DNA of 64,000 nt. It comes from an uncultured Tenacibaculum sp. GTDB taxonomy: Bacteria > Bacteroidota > Bacteroidia > Flavobacteriales > Flavobacteriaceae. Below are positions 9,303 to 19,331 of this stretch, piece by piece. Below the pieces are notes generated by a model. It was not told where the DNA came from. It ran no database searches and worked only from the letters and a program-made list of their open reading frames with translations. Every line of letters begins with the position of its first letter. Position 1 is the first letter of the stretch. The DNA lies in NCBI RefSeq assembly GCF_947495995.1, contig NZ_CANMAX010000005.1:218828-282827 (forward strand), in the 5' to 3' direction. A program made the position numbers and the translations under genes.

Positions 9303-10598
9303 ATGAGTACTTACTCTCATAAACACGAATCGAAAACCAAAAAATCCCCAAATAAAAACAGTAGTAATCAAGCAGCTCAATTGAAAGATAATAGAGAAGC
9401 TTCTGAAAAACAAAACCTATTACAAAGTAATTTAAATAATAGTTCTAAAGTTTTACAGCAAAAAGAGAAAGCCGAAAATATTTCTAATGCTCCTATTCAA
9501 CGAGTAGAGAATAAAACAGGTTTACCAGATCAGTTAAAATCGGGAATTGAAAGTTTATCGGGAATGGATATGAGTGATACTAGAGTACACTATAATTCTT
9601 CTGCTCCAGCTCAGTTGCAAGCTCACGCATTTGCACAAGGAAATAATATTCATATTGCTCCAGGGCAAGAACAACATTTACCTCACGAAGCTTGGCATGT
9701 AGTGCAACAAAAACAAGGACGTGTAAAAGCTACGAAACAACTAAAAGGAAAAACAGCAATTAACGACGATGCAGGTTTAGAGAAAGAGGCTGATATTATG
9801 GGAGCTAGAGCTTTACAAATGAAAACAGCATCTAGTTTATCTGCTAATCGTAGAGAAAATTTACATCAACTAAAAAGTTTAAAAAAGGTATCTACTTTTT
9901 CTAATCAACCATTCCAGCTTGTTTCGTTTCAAACCACAAAAGACTTGAAAGAATGGATTATGAAAGAGTATAGTGTTGGAATAAAAGAAGCAAGTTCTGC
10001 AATAGAAGCATTACAAGCTAATAAAAGTAATTTAACTAAAAATTTAAAAACAGATAGATCAGAAAATGAAATAAGAGCATTAGTAAAGATAGCATTATTA
10101 GATTTAGAAATCCAACAAGTAGATCATGCTTTAGATTTGAATAGAAAAATGTCAGAGCAACTTAAACAAAAAACTAAAAAGATACTTTTAGGTTATCATG
10201 GAACAGGAAAAGATGTGGGAGACAAAATCTCAAATGGAATAAAACCTTGGAACATGGGAGATAAAAATCTACAATTAGGAAAAGGTTTTTATGTTGCGGC
10301 GTCAAAAGATGATGCTAAAGAATATGCAGAATATAAGGATTTTAAATTAAGGAAAGATCCAGACTTATTTGAAATTTGGTTAGATTTAAGTTATTTAAGT
10401 ACTGTAGCTAAAGATGATCCAATTTTTCATGTAGTACCAGTGTTACAATGGTGGAGTGATGACATAAATCAGATTAAAGCTGAAGATCATAAAGCCTCAA
10501 TAAAAATTTCTAGAATTACAGGTAACATTAAATCAACTCAATACATGGTTCCCGAAAAAATTTATCCTTATTTAAAAGCAGTAAGAATTTCTTTATAA
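9303..10598 (+). CDS. eCIS cargo/effector with DUF4157 domain and ADP-ribosyltransferase-like C-terminus
   Basis: The 431-aa protein is a paralogue of the upstream gene over the first ~170 residues: a polar N-terminus with AQLKDNR and PIQR motifs, then DUF4157 at about 72–151 with HEAWH at 128–132. The C-terminal part (about 290–431) reads GYHGT (His299), LGKGFYVA (Tyr330), AKEYAEY and VPEKIYP (Glu418). This follows the H-Y-E order of PARP/diphtheria-type ADP-ribosyltransferases and related toxins, where HGT binds NAD. The transferase call is inference from motifs. There is no signal peptide. The gene is probably co-transcribed with the upstream cargo and converges on the eCIS operon with 8 nt between stop codons. 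Confidence 0.87.
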   Translation: MSTYSHKHESKTKKSPNKNSSNQAAQLKDNREASEKQNLLQSNLNNSSKVLQQKEKAENISNAPIQRVENKTGLPDQLKSGIESLSGMDMSDTRVHYNSSAPAQLQAHAFAQGNNIHIAPGQEQHLPHEAWHVVQQKQGRVKATKQLKGKTAINDDAGLEKEADIMGARALQMKTASSLSANRRENLHQLKSLKKVSTFSNQPFQLVSFQTTKDLKEWIMKEYSVGIKEASSAIEALQANKSNLTKNLKTDRSENEIRALVKIALLDLEIQQVDHALDLNRKMSEQLKQKTKKILLGYHGTGKDVGDKISNGIKPWNMGDKNLQLGKGFYVAASKDDAKEYAEYKDFKLRKDPDLFEIWLDLSYLSTVAKDDPIFHVVPVLQWWSDDINQIKAEDHKASIKISRITGNIKSTQYMVPEKIYPYLKAVRISL

Positions 10599-10606
10599 AA
10601 CATAAA

Positions 10607-10840
10607 TTATTTAAACTTACATCGATATGCATTAACAACGCCTTTTACTATTTTAAATAAAGCTTCTATTAAAAGTAAAATAGCGTAAAAACTAATACCA
10701 TGTTTCCAATGAATTTCTATGTGAGGCACATCTGCTTTATATACTTCTTCTATACCGATAATAATTAGTCCGATAGAAGTTAGTAGTTTAACATAAGGAT
10801 TATCTACAATTTTAGAAATATAAGACATTGTTTTTTGCAT
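10607..10840 (-). CDS. Small two-helix membrane protein at the end of the eCIS operon
   Basis: The 77-aa protein has two predicted membrane helices: LLTSIGLIIIGIEEVY (about 19–34) and ISFYAILLLIEALFKIVKGV (about 49–68). The C-terminus is basic. I do not recognise a family. It is the last minus-strand gene of the locus, about 40 nt beyond the PAAR-like gene. Two short helices joined by a polar loop and ending in a positive tail is also a holin-like layout, so a role in release or membrane contact is possible but unproven. Confidence 0.6.
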   Translation of the reverse strand: MQKTMSYISKIVDNPYVKLLTSIGLIIIGIEEVYKADVPHIEIHWKHGISFYAILLLIEALFKIVKGVVNAYRCKFK

Positions 10841-10881
10841 AGGGGTAATATATATTTTTTTAGAAAGTAATGGTTGTTTTT

Positions 10882-11271
10882 TTATGAAATATCGACATCT
10901 TCTTCTCCTGCGTTATCAAAAGAAATTGAACCTAACCAAAGGCACTTACATGTGCTTCCGTCATCTAAAGCATTCATACTATTGATAAAAACATCTGAAA
11001 TCCCAGGTGTCCAAGGTGTTACCGTACATGGTACGCAAGGTGCTGTTGTTGTTGCGCCACTTGAAGAAGCTATTACAGAAGATACTGTTGGATTGGTTGT
11101 TGAAGAACATTCTCCAAAAGATAAGATATTAACTAACGGAATATAATCATTAATAGTCGCCGCAGGCATGCTATCAGTATTTACCATATTTACTGGTAAC
11201 ACTGTAAATGTTGATGATGTTGATCCGAATGAACATGAAATCGATGCTCCACTACATGCTAAATTTGCCAT
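10882..11271 (-). CDS. DUF4280 PAAR-like spike-tip protein (Afp10-type role)
   Basis: The 129-aa protein matches DUF4280 layout: LACSGASISCSFG at the start, then ATINDYIPLVNI, FGEC and a Pro/Cys segment (PCVPCTVTPW). It ends with CKCLWLGSISFDNAG. DUF4280 proteins are PAAR-like caps that sharpen the spike in eCIS and some type VI systems. The eight Cys residues (C6, C13, the FGEC, PCVPC and CKC groups) could bind a metal, as in PAAR tips. It lies directly after the ATPase gene in the eCIS operon. Confidence 0.85.
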   Translation of the reverse strand: MANLACSGASISCSFGSTSSTFTVLPVNMVNTDSMPAATINDYIPLVNILSFGECSSTTNPTVSSVIASSSGATTTAPCVPCTVTPWTPGISDVFINSMNALDDGSTCKCLWLGSISFDNAGEEDVDIS

Positions 11272-11282
11272 AATTCGATTTT

Positions 11283-12632
11283 TTAATTAAATGTTTTATT
11301 TGATTTTTGATATTCTCTTTTAATTCCAGTCATAATATTTTTATAACTGATTTTCTTTTCTCCGCTTTCTGCAGCTTTAATTGCACAATAGCGAAGTACA
11401 TTAATCATTTCACCTCCAGACATTTCATATTTCTTCGCTATTTCATCTAAAACATCTTCACCTTCACTAATTTCAAAAGTATTAGCAAACATTTTAGTCC
11501 ACAGAATTTTGCGTTCTCTATATTTTGGTTTTGTAAAATGAATAGTATTTTGAAAACGTCTTAAGAACGCTTCATCAATATTTGTTTGAAGATTTGTTGC
11601 TAGAATTACCAATCCGTCAAAACTTTCTACACGCTGCAATAAATATGCTACTTCTTGATTTGCATGTCTATCGTTCGATGAATTCGTATTTGTTCTTTTA
11701 CTGAATAAAGCATCGGCTTCATCAAAAAATAAAATCCAACCTTTAGAGGTAGCTTTATCAAATAATTGTCCGAGATTTTTCTCAGTTTCACCTATATATT
11801 TGGAAACAATCATAGATAAATCTATTCTAAAAACAGGTGTATCAATTGATTTACCAAGTAATGTTGCTGCTAAAGTTTTTCCAGTTCCTGGAGGTCCATA
11901 AAATAAAACTCGATATCCTGGTTTCAGGTTTTTATTTAACTTCCAATCGTTTAAAATTAAATTACTGTGCTTTAACCATTGTTTTACTTCTCCTAGTTGA
12001 GTTTTAGTACTAATTTCTAACACTAAATCTTCCCATTCTAAATTGGTTGTAATCTCTTCTGCCGGAAACTTAGAATTATATTTTGGCACAAACTTCTTGT
12101 GCGTTATAATCAGATTCAAATATTCTTCAGACAAAACTAAAGGTTCATTCAATAAAATCGGATGGTTTTGAGCTTTAAGAATTCTTTCTTTATACAATAA
12201 ACTACTGTCATAAATCATGTGCATAAATTGCATACGAATATTGAGATTATCAGCTCCTCCTAGTATAAAACTAACCGTTTCTAAAGTTGGTAAAAATCCT
12301 ATTTGTTTCTCATCTTTAATCCCTCCAAACTCAGAAAAATTTGCATCGATTGATTTATTTTTCAGTAGAAACAAGTCTAAACTTTGCGGTTTTATATATC
12401 GCGCTAAAGTCATAATCAATATCAAACGTTCTTCGAACACTAAATTATAAGTTCTTAGCAACTGAGCATATCCAGAAGTATCATTCTCTTCTACAAGAGG
12501 CATAGCGACTTCTTTTACACTACGAAAAACGGTATCGTTCTCAAAATATAAAGCTAAGCCTGTTTCAATAACAGTTTCTAACCACGCTATATCTTGTTGA
12601 AGTGTCGATTGAGTTTGTGTTATTGTCTCCAT
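11283..12632 (-). CDS. eCIS AAA+ ATPase (Afp15-like)
   Basis: The 449-aa protein has an all-alpha N-terminal region (about 1–200) and one AAA+ module. Walker A is GPPGTGKT (246–253), Walker B LFFDEAD (301–307), sensor 1 is ATN (345–347) and the arginine finger region is LRRF (357–360). One such ATPase is a hallmark of Afp/PVC-type eCIS. Its role in assembly or loading is required in the studied systems, though the mechanism is debated. The start overlaps the tape-measure gene by 13 nt, indicating translational coupling. Confidence 0.95.
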   Translation of the reverse strand: METITQTQSTLQQDIAWLETVIETGLALYFENDTVFRSVKEVAMPLVEENDTSGYAQLLRTYNLVFEERLILIMTLARYIKPQSLDLFLLKNKSIDANFSEFGGIKDEKQIGFLPTLETVSFILGGADNLNIRMQFMHMIYDSSLLYKERILKAQNHPILLNEPLVLSEEYLNLIITHKKFVPKYNSKFPAEEITTNLEWEDLVLEISTKTQLGEVKQWLKHSNLILNDWKLNKNLKPGYRVLFYGPPGTGKTLAATLLGKSIDTPVFRIDLSMIVSKYIGETEKNLGQLFDKATSKGWILFFDEADALFSKRTNTNSSNDRHANQEVAYLLQRVESFDGLVILATNLQTNIDEAFLRRFQNTIHFTKPKYRERKILWTKMFANTFEISEGEDVLDEIAKKYEMSGGEMINVLRYCAIKAAESGEKKISYKNIMTGIKREYQKSNKTFN

Positions 12633-15600
12633 ATTGTTTCTAATAGTTTAGGCATCCAGTTTAATTTTAATTGTCCGATCGTCCATGGAATATGATCTAA
12701 TAACATGTCAAAAGTTTGTTGCTCTACCATGAGTATAAACTTTTTTTCTTCTTCAATAACACTTCCCGATCTAGCAAGAAAAGATACTCGAAGTCCTTCT
12801 ACAGAAGTGTTTCCTAATGTACTCCATTGTTGAATAATTGCTTGCAACATACTATCGATGAGTTCTTTTTCTTCATCTGCTAGTGTTACTTCTTGACGTA
12901 GTGGTTCATAAATATCTACTCCACAAATAATCTTATTCAGTAACAGAATATGTTCATCAACTTTAGTTGTTCCCGTCACAGTATACTGTAAAGCAAACAT
13001 TCCTTTTTGTCTAGAAAAATCATCTTTAAATTCTCTGTTCTCAGTTAATCCCATACGCGAGAATAACATCGGAATATATGGACCTAAAATTATCATTCCA
13101 GCATTTTCAATAAAAACAGCTTCATCCATATTAAACTGTCTTTCTACCTCAAATGGAGTATATGATCTAGCTTCTTTTTCTAAAATTTCATCTTCAGCTT
13201 TTGATAGCACTAATAACTCTTCGTTTATTTTTTTTGAAAAATCACTGTTGGTTATAATTACTTGTCTTATGATTTCTACTTTTGAAACTGTAGCACTTTT
13301 TTGAATTGAAGAGAAACTATTGAAAACAAGTAAACTCCAATCTTTCACACTCCAATTTATAGTTCCTTTAATAGCTATTTGTAATAAAACACTGTTTACA
13401 AAACGATTCCAAATCGTTAGATAATTACTCGTATCTAATAACTTTCTAATCTTTTTAAATGTTTCAAAAACAACCTGTAATTCTTGATGACTTACTGTAG
13501 AAAATAATATGGTAATTAATTCTTTATGTAGTTTTATTGTTAGCTTTTCTAACAATGCTTCTCTAAAAGAAACCTTCTTTAAATAAAACTTTAACTCTTG
13601 CGGCTGATTTTTATAAACATTAGTTACCAACTGAATTAAAACTTCATTTTCAGTAGTATCTACAACACTTTTCCAAGATGTAGATTGCATTATCTTTTGA
13701 AACTCTTTTGTATAGACTTCACTTGGAATTGAAACCTTTTTCGCTATCTGTTTTTCAAGTTGTTGAAGTAAACTAAAAGTAGTTGTGTCATTTTTTATTC
13801 TTTCTAAAACAAAATGATATACATCTGATTTAGCTATGCTAAAATTATTTGAAAACGTTTCTACAAAATATGCTGTAAATGCTTCGATTTTTATCGTTGG
13901 ATTTTTCAACACATAAGAAAGAAACAATAGTTTTAATTCTTTCTTTTGCTGAAGTGTGATCGTGCTAATGCTTGCAATATCTTTATATAAAATCGTATGG
14001 AATACTTTTTCTAATTGAAAAACTGTATTTGAAACTGATGTGTTTAACACCTTGATCAAGGTAACAAATGTTTCTTCTGAAATTGTATGTACAATTGTAC
14101 TTTGATATTGAGATCGTTTAAACCAAACTTCTAACTTTTTTGGTTGAGTATGTAATACTAAATCTATAAACTCTTGGAGAGAACTTGTTGTCGTACTTTT
14201 AAACCACCAAGGTAATTTGACTGAGTTGAAATAAAATTCTACTACATCTAAAGCATACTGTTCTTTTAACTCTTCTTCGTAAAGAGTATTAGATTGATTT
14301 TTATTGAACTGTATTCTCTTTAATATTTCGAGAACAAATTGTGGAATCTTTGCTGTAGCAATATGTTTTTGAACTTCAAATAAAATAGCTTCTTCTTTAA
14401 TTGTGTATTTCTTTGAAAAAATCTGAAGTATTTTTTTTACTTCTGCTTCTAAACTATTATTTGTTCTATTAAAAAGCGCTTTTTTAATACTCAATAGTAA
14501 TTCGTTATATGCATAACTCGGTATTTGAACAAGAGCTTTTTCTTCAGTAATTGCAATATTCTCAGCCTTATTAATAGTAGTGTTCCCCTCTTGGTTTTTG
14601 AATATATTTTCAACTCTAACTAATACCTCCTCAAGTTTTTTATCGGTATCAATAAATTGAATTAAGTCTAATAATTCAGTGATAATACTATTGGAATTTT
14701 CACCTTTTATTTGAATTTCAGACAGACGTTGTTCTAACCAATTTTCTAAAGTAAACTTACTTACACTTCTATTTTTTGAATAGACTTCTAAAAGAGTAAT
14801 TATTAACTTTAAAGATGTCATCTTAACATCTTTCTTTAAAATTCCTTCTTGAAATGCTTCGAAAGAAATTACATTTCGCTTTGTATAATATGCATATAAT
14901 TTTGTTGCTACTGTTGTGAAACTAATTTCACTGGTTTGAGTTGTTTGCCTAGTTATATTTTCTGTACGAATTTCTTCTAAAAAAATATGTATTGCGGTTT
15001 GCTGTTGTATTGAACTCGACTTCGAATTATATAATTCAAGTATCTCTATAAAAGCTGCATCTAGAGTAAATACTTGTGCTATTTGATAAAGAAACTCTTC
15101 AATTGTATTCGAAGTATATTGCTTAGTAGCTACATATGTTCTAAAAATAATTCTTCCGATATTATTTTCTAACAATGCTATAATTTCAGATGGTTTACTC
15201 TTGGTTACTGAGATATTTTTTAATGTTTTAAAAAAAGCTAATGTAGTATGAACTACCTCATTCGTTGCTTCTTCTACTATAGCGTTTAGTAATTTTTCTC
15301 CAAAGAACTTTTCAAAGAAATTAATATGTCGATCATCTCGCTCTATAAACGCATAAAAGTTAATGTAGAAAAAATTAGGTTGTTCTTTTATCAACACTTT
15401 TAGTTCTTTTGCAAAAAGAGTTAGCGATGTAATTTTAGCATGTATTGGTAAACTTTTATGAGCTAAAAAATATAGAAAAACATCTGTAAACACTATTGAT
15501 TCTTGTGAATCAACAATTACAGTTTGACCTGTAATTTCTTCTTGTAATTCGAAAATAATACGATCAAAATTCGGAATCGTACTTACTTGTTTGGTTTGTA

Positions 15601-16396
15601 AACCTGCACTCAACTTTTCTAATAATACTTTGTAACTCAAATTGTACTTTGCAGCAACTTTTCTGGTTAAGTATTTTAAGAAATGTTTTTGATTGGTATA
15701 ACCTGTAACTTCAGTAAAAACATAAGCTAAAATGATTTCCCATAGTGCATCTCTAAAGTAACTCTGATGTGTATCTACTAAATGATATTGCTTCTGATAA
15801 TTGGTAATATCGTTTCGTGACTGATTGATAAAAACACCTTCGTCATTTTTTATCGCTAGAACTATCTCCTCTAAATAAGGATCTTCTAATTGCGATATCA
15901 TTCTCCTTCGAATATATTCTTTTTTTCCTTCGTTTTTTAAAGCTTCAGTTAATGCTTCACGATCTTCTTTTAAAGCTTCTGAAAGTAATAAAACTGGATT
16001 TTTAGATGATGGTACATCCCATTGTAAATATCCGTTTCTAAGAAAATATAAAAACTGATTGGCATAACTTTTATCAATAGATTTTCGCTTTCCTTTTACC
16101 AAATTTCCTCCATGAATATTCTTCTTAAAAAAGCTTTCTAAAGCTTCTTCAATCTTATATCCTAATTCTCGATCGAAATTTCCTGCTGTAATCGTTCCTA
16201 AATCTAAAGTGATTTCATCATATTGATCTAAGTATTTTGGTGAATGAAATTTATCCATCACCTTTTCTAGAATATGTTGAATACTATGTTCTTGAAGTTT
16301 ACTTATTCGCGATTGATAAGCATAACTTTTAGAAGCATCATCTAATTCTATTTGATATTGCTGACTTTTAATGATATGTGTTTGTTCATTTTTCAA
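12620..16396 (-). CDS. eCIS tape-measure protein (CIS_TMP, Afp14-like)
   Basis: The 1258-aa protein opens with IIKSQQYQIELDD…SYAYQSRISKLQE, the N-terminal signature of the contractile-injection-system tape-measure family. It continues as a long, mostly helical, Leu/Ile/Lys/Glu-rich protein. The C-terminal part has ENAGMIILGPYIPMLFSRMGL, typical of this family. In tailed particles the tape measure sets tube and sheath length. It sits between the Afp12-like baseplate gene (4-nt overlap) and the ATPase gene (13-nt overlap), the order seen in Afp. Confidence 0.9.
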   Translation of the reverse strand: MKNEQTHIIKSQQYQIELDDASKSYAYQSRISKLQEHSIQHILEKVMDKFHSPKYLDQYDEITLDLGTITAGNFDRELGYKIEEALESFFKKNIHGGNLVKGKRKSIDKSYANQFLYFLRNGYLQWDVPSSKNPVLLLSEALKEDREALTEALKNEGKKEYIRRRMISQLEDPYLEEIVLAIKNDEGVFINQSRNDITNYQKQYHLVDTHQSYFRDALWEIILAYVFTEVTGYTNQKHFLKYLTRKVAAKYNLSYKVLLEKLSAGLQTKQVSTIPNFDRIIFELQEEITGQTVIVDSQESIVFTDVFLYFLAHKSLPIHAKITSLTLFAKELKVLIKEQPNFFYINFYAFIERDDRHINFFEKFFGEKLLNAIVEEATNEVVHTTLAFFKTLKNISVTKSKPSEIIALLENNIGRIIFRTYVATKQYTSNTIEEFLYQIAQVFTLDAAFIEILELYNSKSSSIQQQTAIHIFLEEIRTENITRQTTQTSEISFTTVATKLYAYYTKRNVISFEAFQEGILKKDVKMTSLKLIITLLEVYSKNRSVSKFTLENWLEQRLSEIQIKGENSNSIITELLDLIQFIDTDKKLEEVLVRVENIFKNQEGNTTINKAENIAITEEKALVQIPSYAYNELLLSIKKALFNRTNNSLEAEVKKILQIFSKKYTIKEEAILFEVQKHIATAKIPQFVLEILKRIQFNKNQSNTLYEEELKEQYALDVVEFYFNSVKLPWWFKSTTTSSLQEFIDLVLHTQPKKLEVWFKRSQYQSTIVHTISEETFVTLIKVLNTSVSNTVFQLEKVFHTILYKDIASISTITLQQKKELKLLFLSYVLKNPTIKIEAFTAYFVETFSNNFSIAKSDVYHFVLERIKNDTTTFSLLQQLEKQIAKKVSIPSEVYTKEFQKIMQSTSWKSVVDTTENEVLIQLVTNVYKNQPQELKFYLKKVSFREALLEKLTIKLHKELITILFSTVSHQELQVVFETFKKIRKLLDTSNYLTIWNRFVNSVLLQIAIKGTINWSVKDWSLLVFNSFSSIQKSATVSKVEIIRQVIITNSDFSKKINEELLVLSKAEDEILEKEARSYTPFEVERQFNMDEAVFIENAGMIILGPYIPMLFSRMGLTENREFKDDFSRQKGMFALQYTVTGTTKVDEHILLLNKIICGVDIYEPLRQEVTLADEEKELIDSMLQAIIQQWSTLGNTSVEGLRVSFLARSGSVIEEEKKFILMVEQQTFDMLLDHIPWTIGQLKLNWMPKLLETIWRQ

Positions 16397-19266
16397 GCTT
16401 CAGCATTTAGTTTTTGTACTATGGTAATAAGTTCGTACGCATATTCATTAATTTCTTCTTGAATTGCTGTATCAGGATTTTTAATCTTTAAGAGTTCTAG
16501 CCATTTGAAATAATAGCTTTCGAAAATTTGTACATCGTTAAATGACAACCAAAATAAATCTGATCTAATATGTATCGGAAGTTCTTCGTAAACGGTATTT
16601 TCGAAAAACTTTCGAAAATTTTCATTCTGAAAACGAACCGACCAAGATGGCATCATTAGACTCATTCTGAAAGAGAAAAATGTTTCATCAACAGGAATAG
16701 TTCCGTAAAAAACAAAACATTTTACAATCTCTTCAATAGTTTCTTTTTCAAAATTTACTATTGATTTTTTAAGTTTTTCAATACTATTACGTAATGGAAA
16801 CTCTGTAAGTGAATCGTTTTTAGAAATGGCTAAAACCTCTCCCCTTTCATTTCGTATCGATAATCGATAAGCTCCAGTAATTGATTCAACTGAATACAAA
16901 ACAATATTGTTAAGCATGCCTTCAATTAAATCATCAATGTTCTTATCTCTTGCTTTTAAACTTTTTTGATTCGGGTGAACTAAAACAAGATCTAAATCTG
17001 AATCTAACTCAGCTAAATCGAGTTCAAATCCAAAATAATCTTCAGAAAAAGATGGCAATAACATTGTATGTTCTAACACAAAAAATGTTTCACTTTTCTG
17101 ATTTACAATTAATAGAAAATCAATTACCTTTTTTACGACTTCTATTGCCTCTTCTCTTCTTTCAGAAATATGAACTATTGTAGATTTTTCGGTCTCTCCT
17201 CTATGTAAAATGTAGTATAAATCTTCTTCTCTATTTCTTTTGATTGAATAATTATCAGCATTAATTCCGTGTTTCAATACATGGTTTAAAACTGTATATT
17301 CTTTTCCAACAAAATGAACTGCTTCAAAAAGATTTTCTTTAGTATTATCATCTTCAACAACCACACTTACCTCTTCAATTTCAATATGTAATTCAGGAGT
17401 ATCAATTTCAATTTCCTGAATGATAATATCTAATTCGATAGATTGTGGATGAATTAAAATTCCTAATTCTTCGATAATCTCTGTTACCGATATGTAAGAT
17501 AACTCACTAATTCCTGTAAGCAATGCGATCTTTTTAAATACTCCAGGAATTTCAGCGTAATTCTCGAGCGTAAAATCTGTTTCTTCTATTTTATAGTTAA
17601 ACGATTTTGCTCTGTTGTAACTAATTCCTCCATAAGCGCGAATAAATTCTTGCTTTACTGCTAATAGATATTCTTTAAAAACTTGTTCGGAAATTACACC
17701 TTGGTAACTCGTTGTGTTTATTTTTAATAAAGAATAGGTTTGAAAAGATTCGTTGTATCTCACTAATAATTGATCGGCAACTTTATTTAATCGTTGCGAT
17801 GCTTTGTTATCGAAAAATCCATTAAGATCATTCGTTACAATATCCCAATATCTTTTCGTTTCTTCAATACTAAAATTAGCATCTTGAGGTTCTATTAACT
17901 CTAGTATTTCTTGAATATCTGGAAGACTATTGGTGAAGTATGAAGTATCTAAATTTCCATGAACATCATAGAGTTTATATATGTTTGAAAGCTGCGCTAA
18001 AAAATTTATAATTAACTGATCGAAAGGTAACAAATACGCTTTCAATTGTTTCGCTTGTGCTTGTCGTAACGGACTTGCAGATGCACTTATTCCTCTATCA
18101 CCAACACCATAAAGTTCTGGTAATTGTTTTCGAATTGGATAATGATAATTAATATCTTGAACTTTTCCTTCTGGAATAGCTATTTGATTTTGAGAATTTG
18201 AAGCGGCTTTAAACTTACTTGCATCTAACGCTTGAATAAAAGACAATTGTTTTTTGGTTTGCGTTAAATTTGGATGAAAAGAAACTTCTGAATTTTCAAA
18301 AATTATATTCGTGTTATTTGAAGGAAAAGCAGCTCGTGCCGTCATATTTTTAGGCACTTTAAAGTTTTCTTCAATTACCTGTTCTTTCTTCGTTTCAGGA
18401 TTTATATAACTCAAACTAAAATAATTGATGTTAACAACACCTTTTATTTTAGAAATTACTTTAATAATATCTGATAAGTTAATTACCTCTAAAGGATCTT
18501 TTAAACTTTCATCTTTTATAAATCCGTTTTCTAAAGAAGGGCCATTAAAAATTTCATTTGTAGATAATCCTTCTTTTCTAAGTTGATCTAAAGAATGGTA
18601 ATTTATTTCTGGTGCTAAAAAATTATTTACTGTATGTAAAATATTTGCTAGCGCTTCTTCTCCATCAATTTCATTAGTTAACACAATTCTAAATTGCATT
18701 GCTAACGATAATGGTTTAAAAATTTCTATTCCATATAAATCTTCACACAAATTTCTGTTTTCGTGATATATGTTTGTAATCTGTGCTTTTATATTTTCAT
18801 TTTCAGCAACCTCTTTTTCAGGATCTGAATGATAATTATATTTCTCTACAAATACATGAAGTAAGCCTTTTAAATTTTGTAGCTCTTGCTCGTAATCATC
18901 TACAGGATAAATCCATACATTTTTCACATTTGGAATTAAATCTATCCAAAGTTTTCTGTAATCGTTAAATGTAATAGGACTCGTAGTTAAAATATCTGAA
19001 GCAACAAAAAAACCATTATCTCCTGAAGTTAATACCTCACCTTTAGATGAATGTAATAAATCTTGTATTGGTAATTTTGCCTTATGTGCAACTTCTGTAA
19101 TTGCATATGAGATATTTTCCAAGAGTGTTACACCAGGATCGTGTTCGTTATAATCTGTCCATACTTCACCACTTAGTTTTTGAAGAATTTCTAAAGCTTC
19201 CTTATGTAATTCTTCATATAAACTAGTTCCCTTCTTTCTTTTAGAAATGTATCCTTTGTTATCCAT
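16393..19266 (-). CDS. eCIS baseplate wedge protein (Afp12-like)
   Basis: The 957-aa protein begins with a segment containing VWTDYNEHDPGVTLLENISYAIT (residues about 36–58), the diagnostic start of the second large eCIS baseplate protein, which is related to phage baseplate J/gp6–gp7 proteins. It should pair with the Afp11-like protein to form the wedges around the spike hub. The two are separated here by the fibre-like gene. The stop overlaps the tape-measure start. Confidence 0.88.
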   Translation of the reverse strand: MDNKGYISKRKKGTSLYEELHKEALEILQKLSGEVWTDYNEHDPGVTLLENISYAITEVAHKAKLPIQDLLHSSKGEVLTSGDNGFFVASDILTTSPITFNDYRKLWIDLIPNVKNVWIYPVDDYEQELQNLKGLLHVFVEKYNYHSDPEKEVAENENIKAQITNIYHENRNLCEDLYGIEIFKPLSLAMQFRIVLTNEIDGEEALANILHTVNNFLAPEINYHSLDQLRKEGLSTNEIFNGPSLENGFIKDESLKDPLEVINLSDIIKVISKIKGVVNINYFSLSYINPETKKEQVIEENFKVPKNMTARAAFPSNNTNIIFENSEVSFHPNLTQTKKQLSFIQALDASKFKAASNSQNQIAIPEGKVQDINYHYPIRKQLPELYGVGDRGISASASPLRQAQAKQLKAYLLPFDQLIINFLAQLSNIYKLYDVHGNLDTSYFTNSLPDIQEILELIEPQDANFSIEETKRYWDIVTNDLNGFFDNKASQRLNKVADQLLVRYNESFQTYSLLKINTTSYQGVISEQVFKEYLLAVKQEFIRAYGGISYNRAKSFNYKIEETDFTLENYAEIPGVFKKIALLTGISELSYISVTEIIEELGILIHPQSIELDIIIQEIEIDTPELHIEIEEVSVVVEDDNTKENLFEAVHFVGKEYTVLNHVLKHGINADNYSIKRNREEDLYYILHRGETEKSTIVHISERREEAIEVVKKVIDFLLIVNQKSETFFVLEHTMLLPSFSEDYFGFELDLAELDSDLDLVLVHPNQKSLKARDKNIDDLIEGMLNNIVLYSVESITGAYRLSIRNERGEVLAISKNDSLTEFPLRNSIEKLKKSIVNFEKETIEEIVKCFVFYGTIPVDETFFSFRMSLMMPSWSVRFQNENFRKFFENTVYEELPIHIRSDLFWLSFNDVQIFESYYFKWLELLKIKNPDTAIQEEINEYAYELITIVQKLNAEA

Positions 19267-19331
19267 ACAATACGCGCTACGTCACCTTTTCAAAAATTAA
19301 ATTTGATTGGGTTTCGTTACAGGTTCTTAAA

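Noticed and set aside
10874..11146. 90-codon plus-strand ORF over the PAAR-like gene
   Set aside because: The minus strand encodes a clear DUF4280 protein, so the plus ORF is a shadow.
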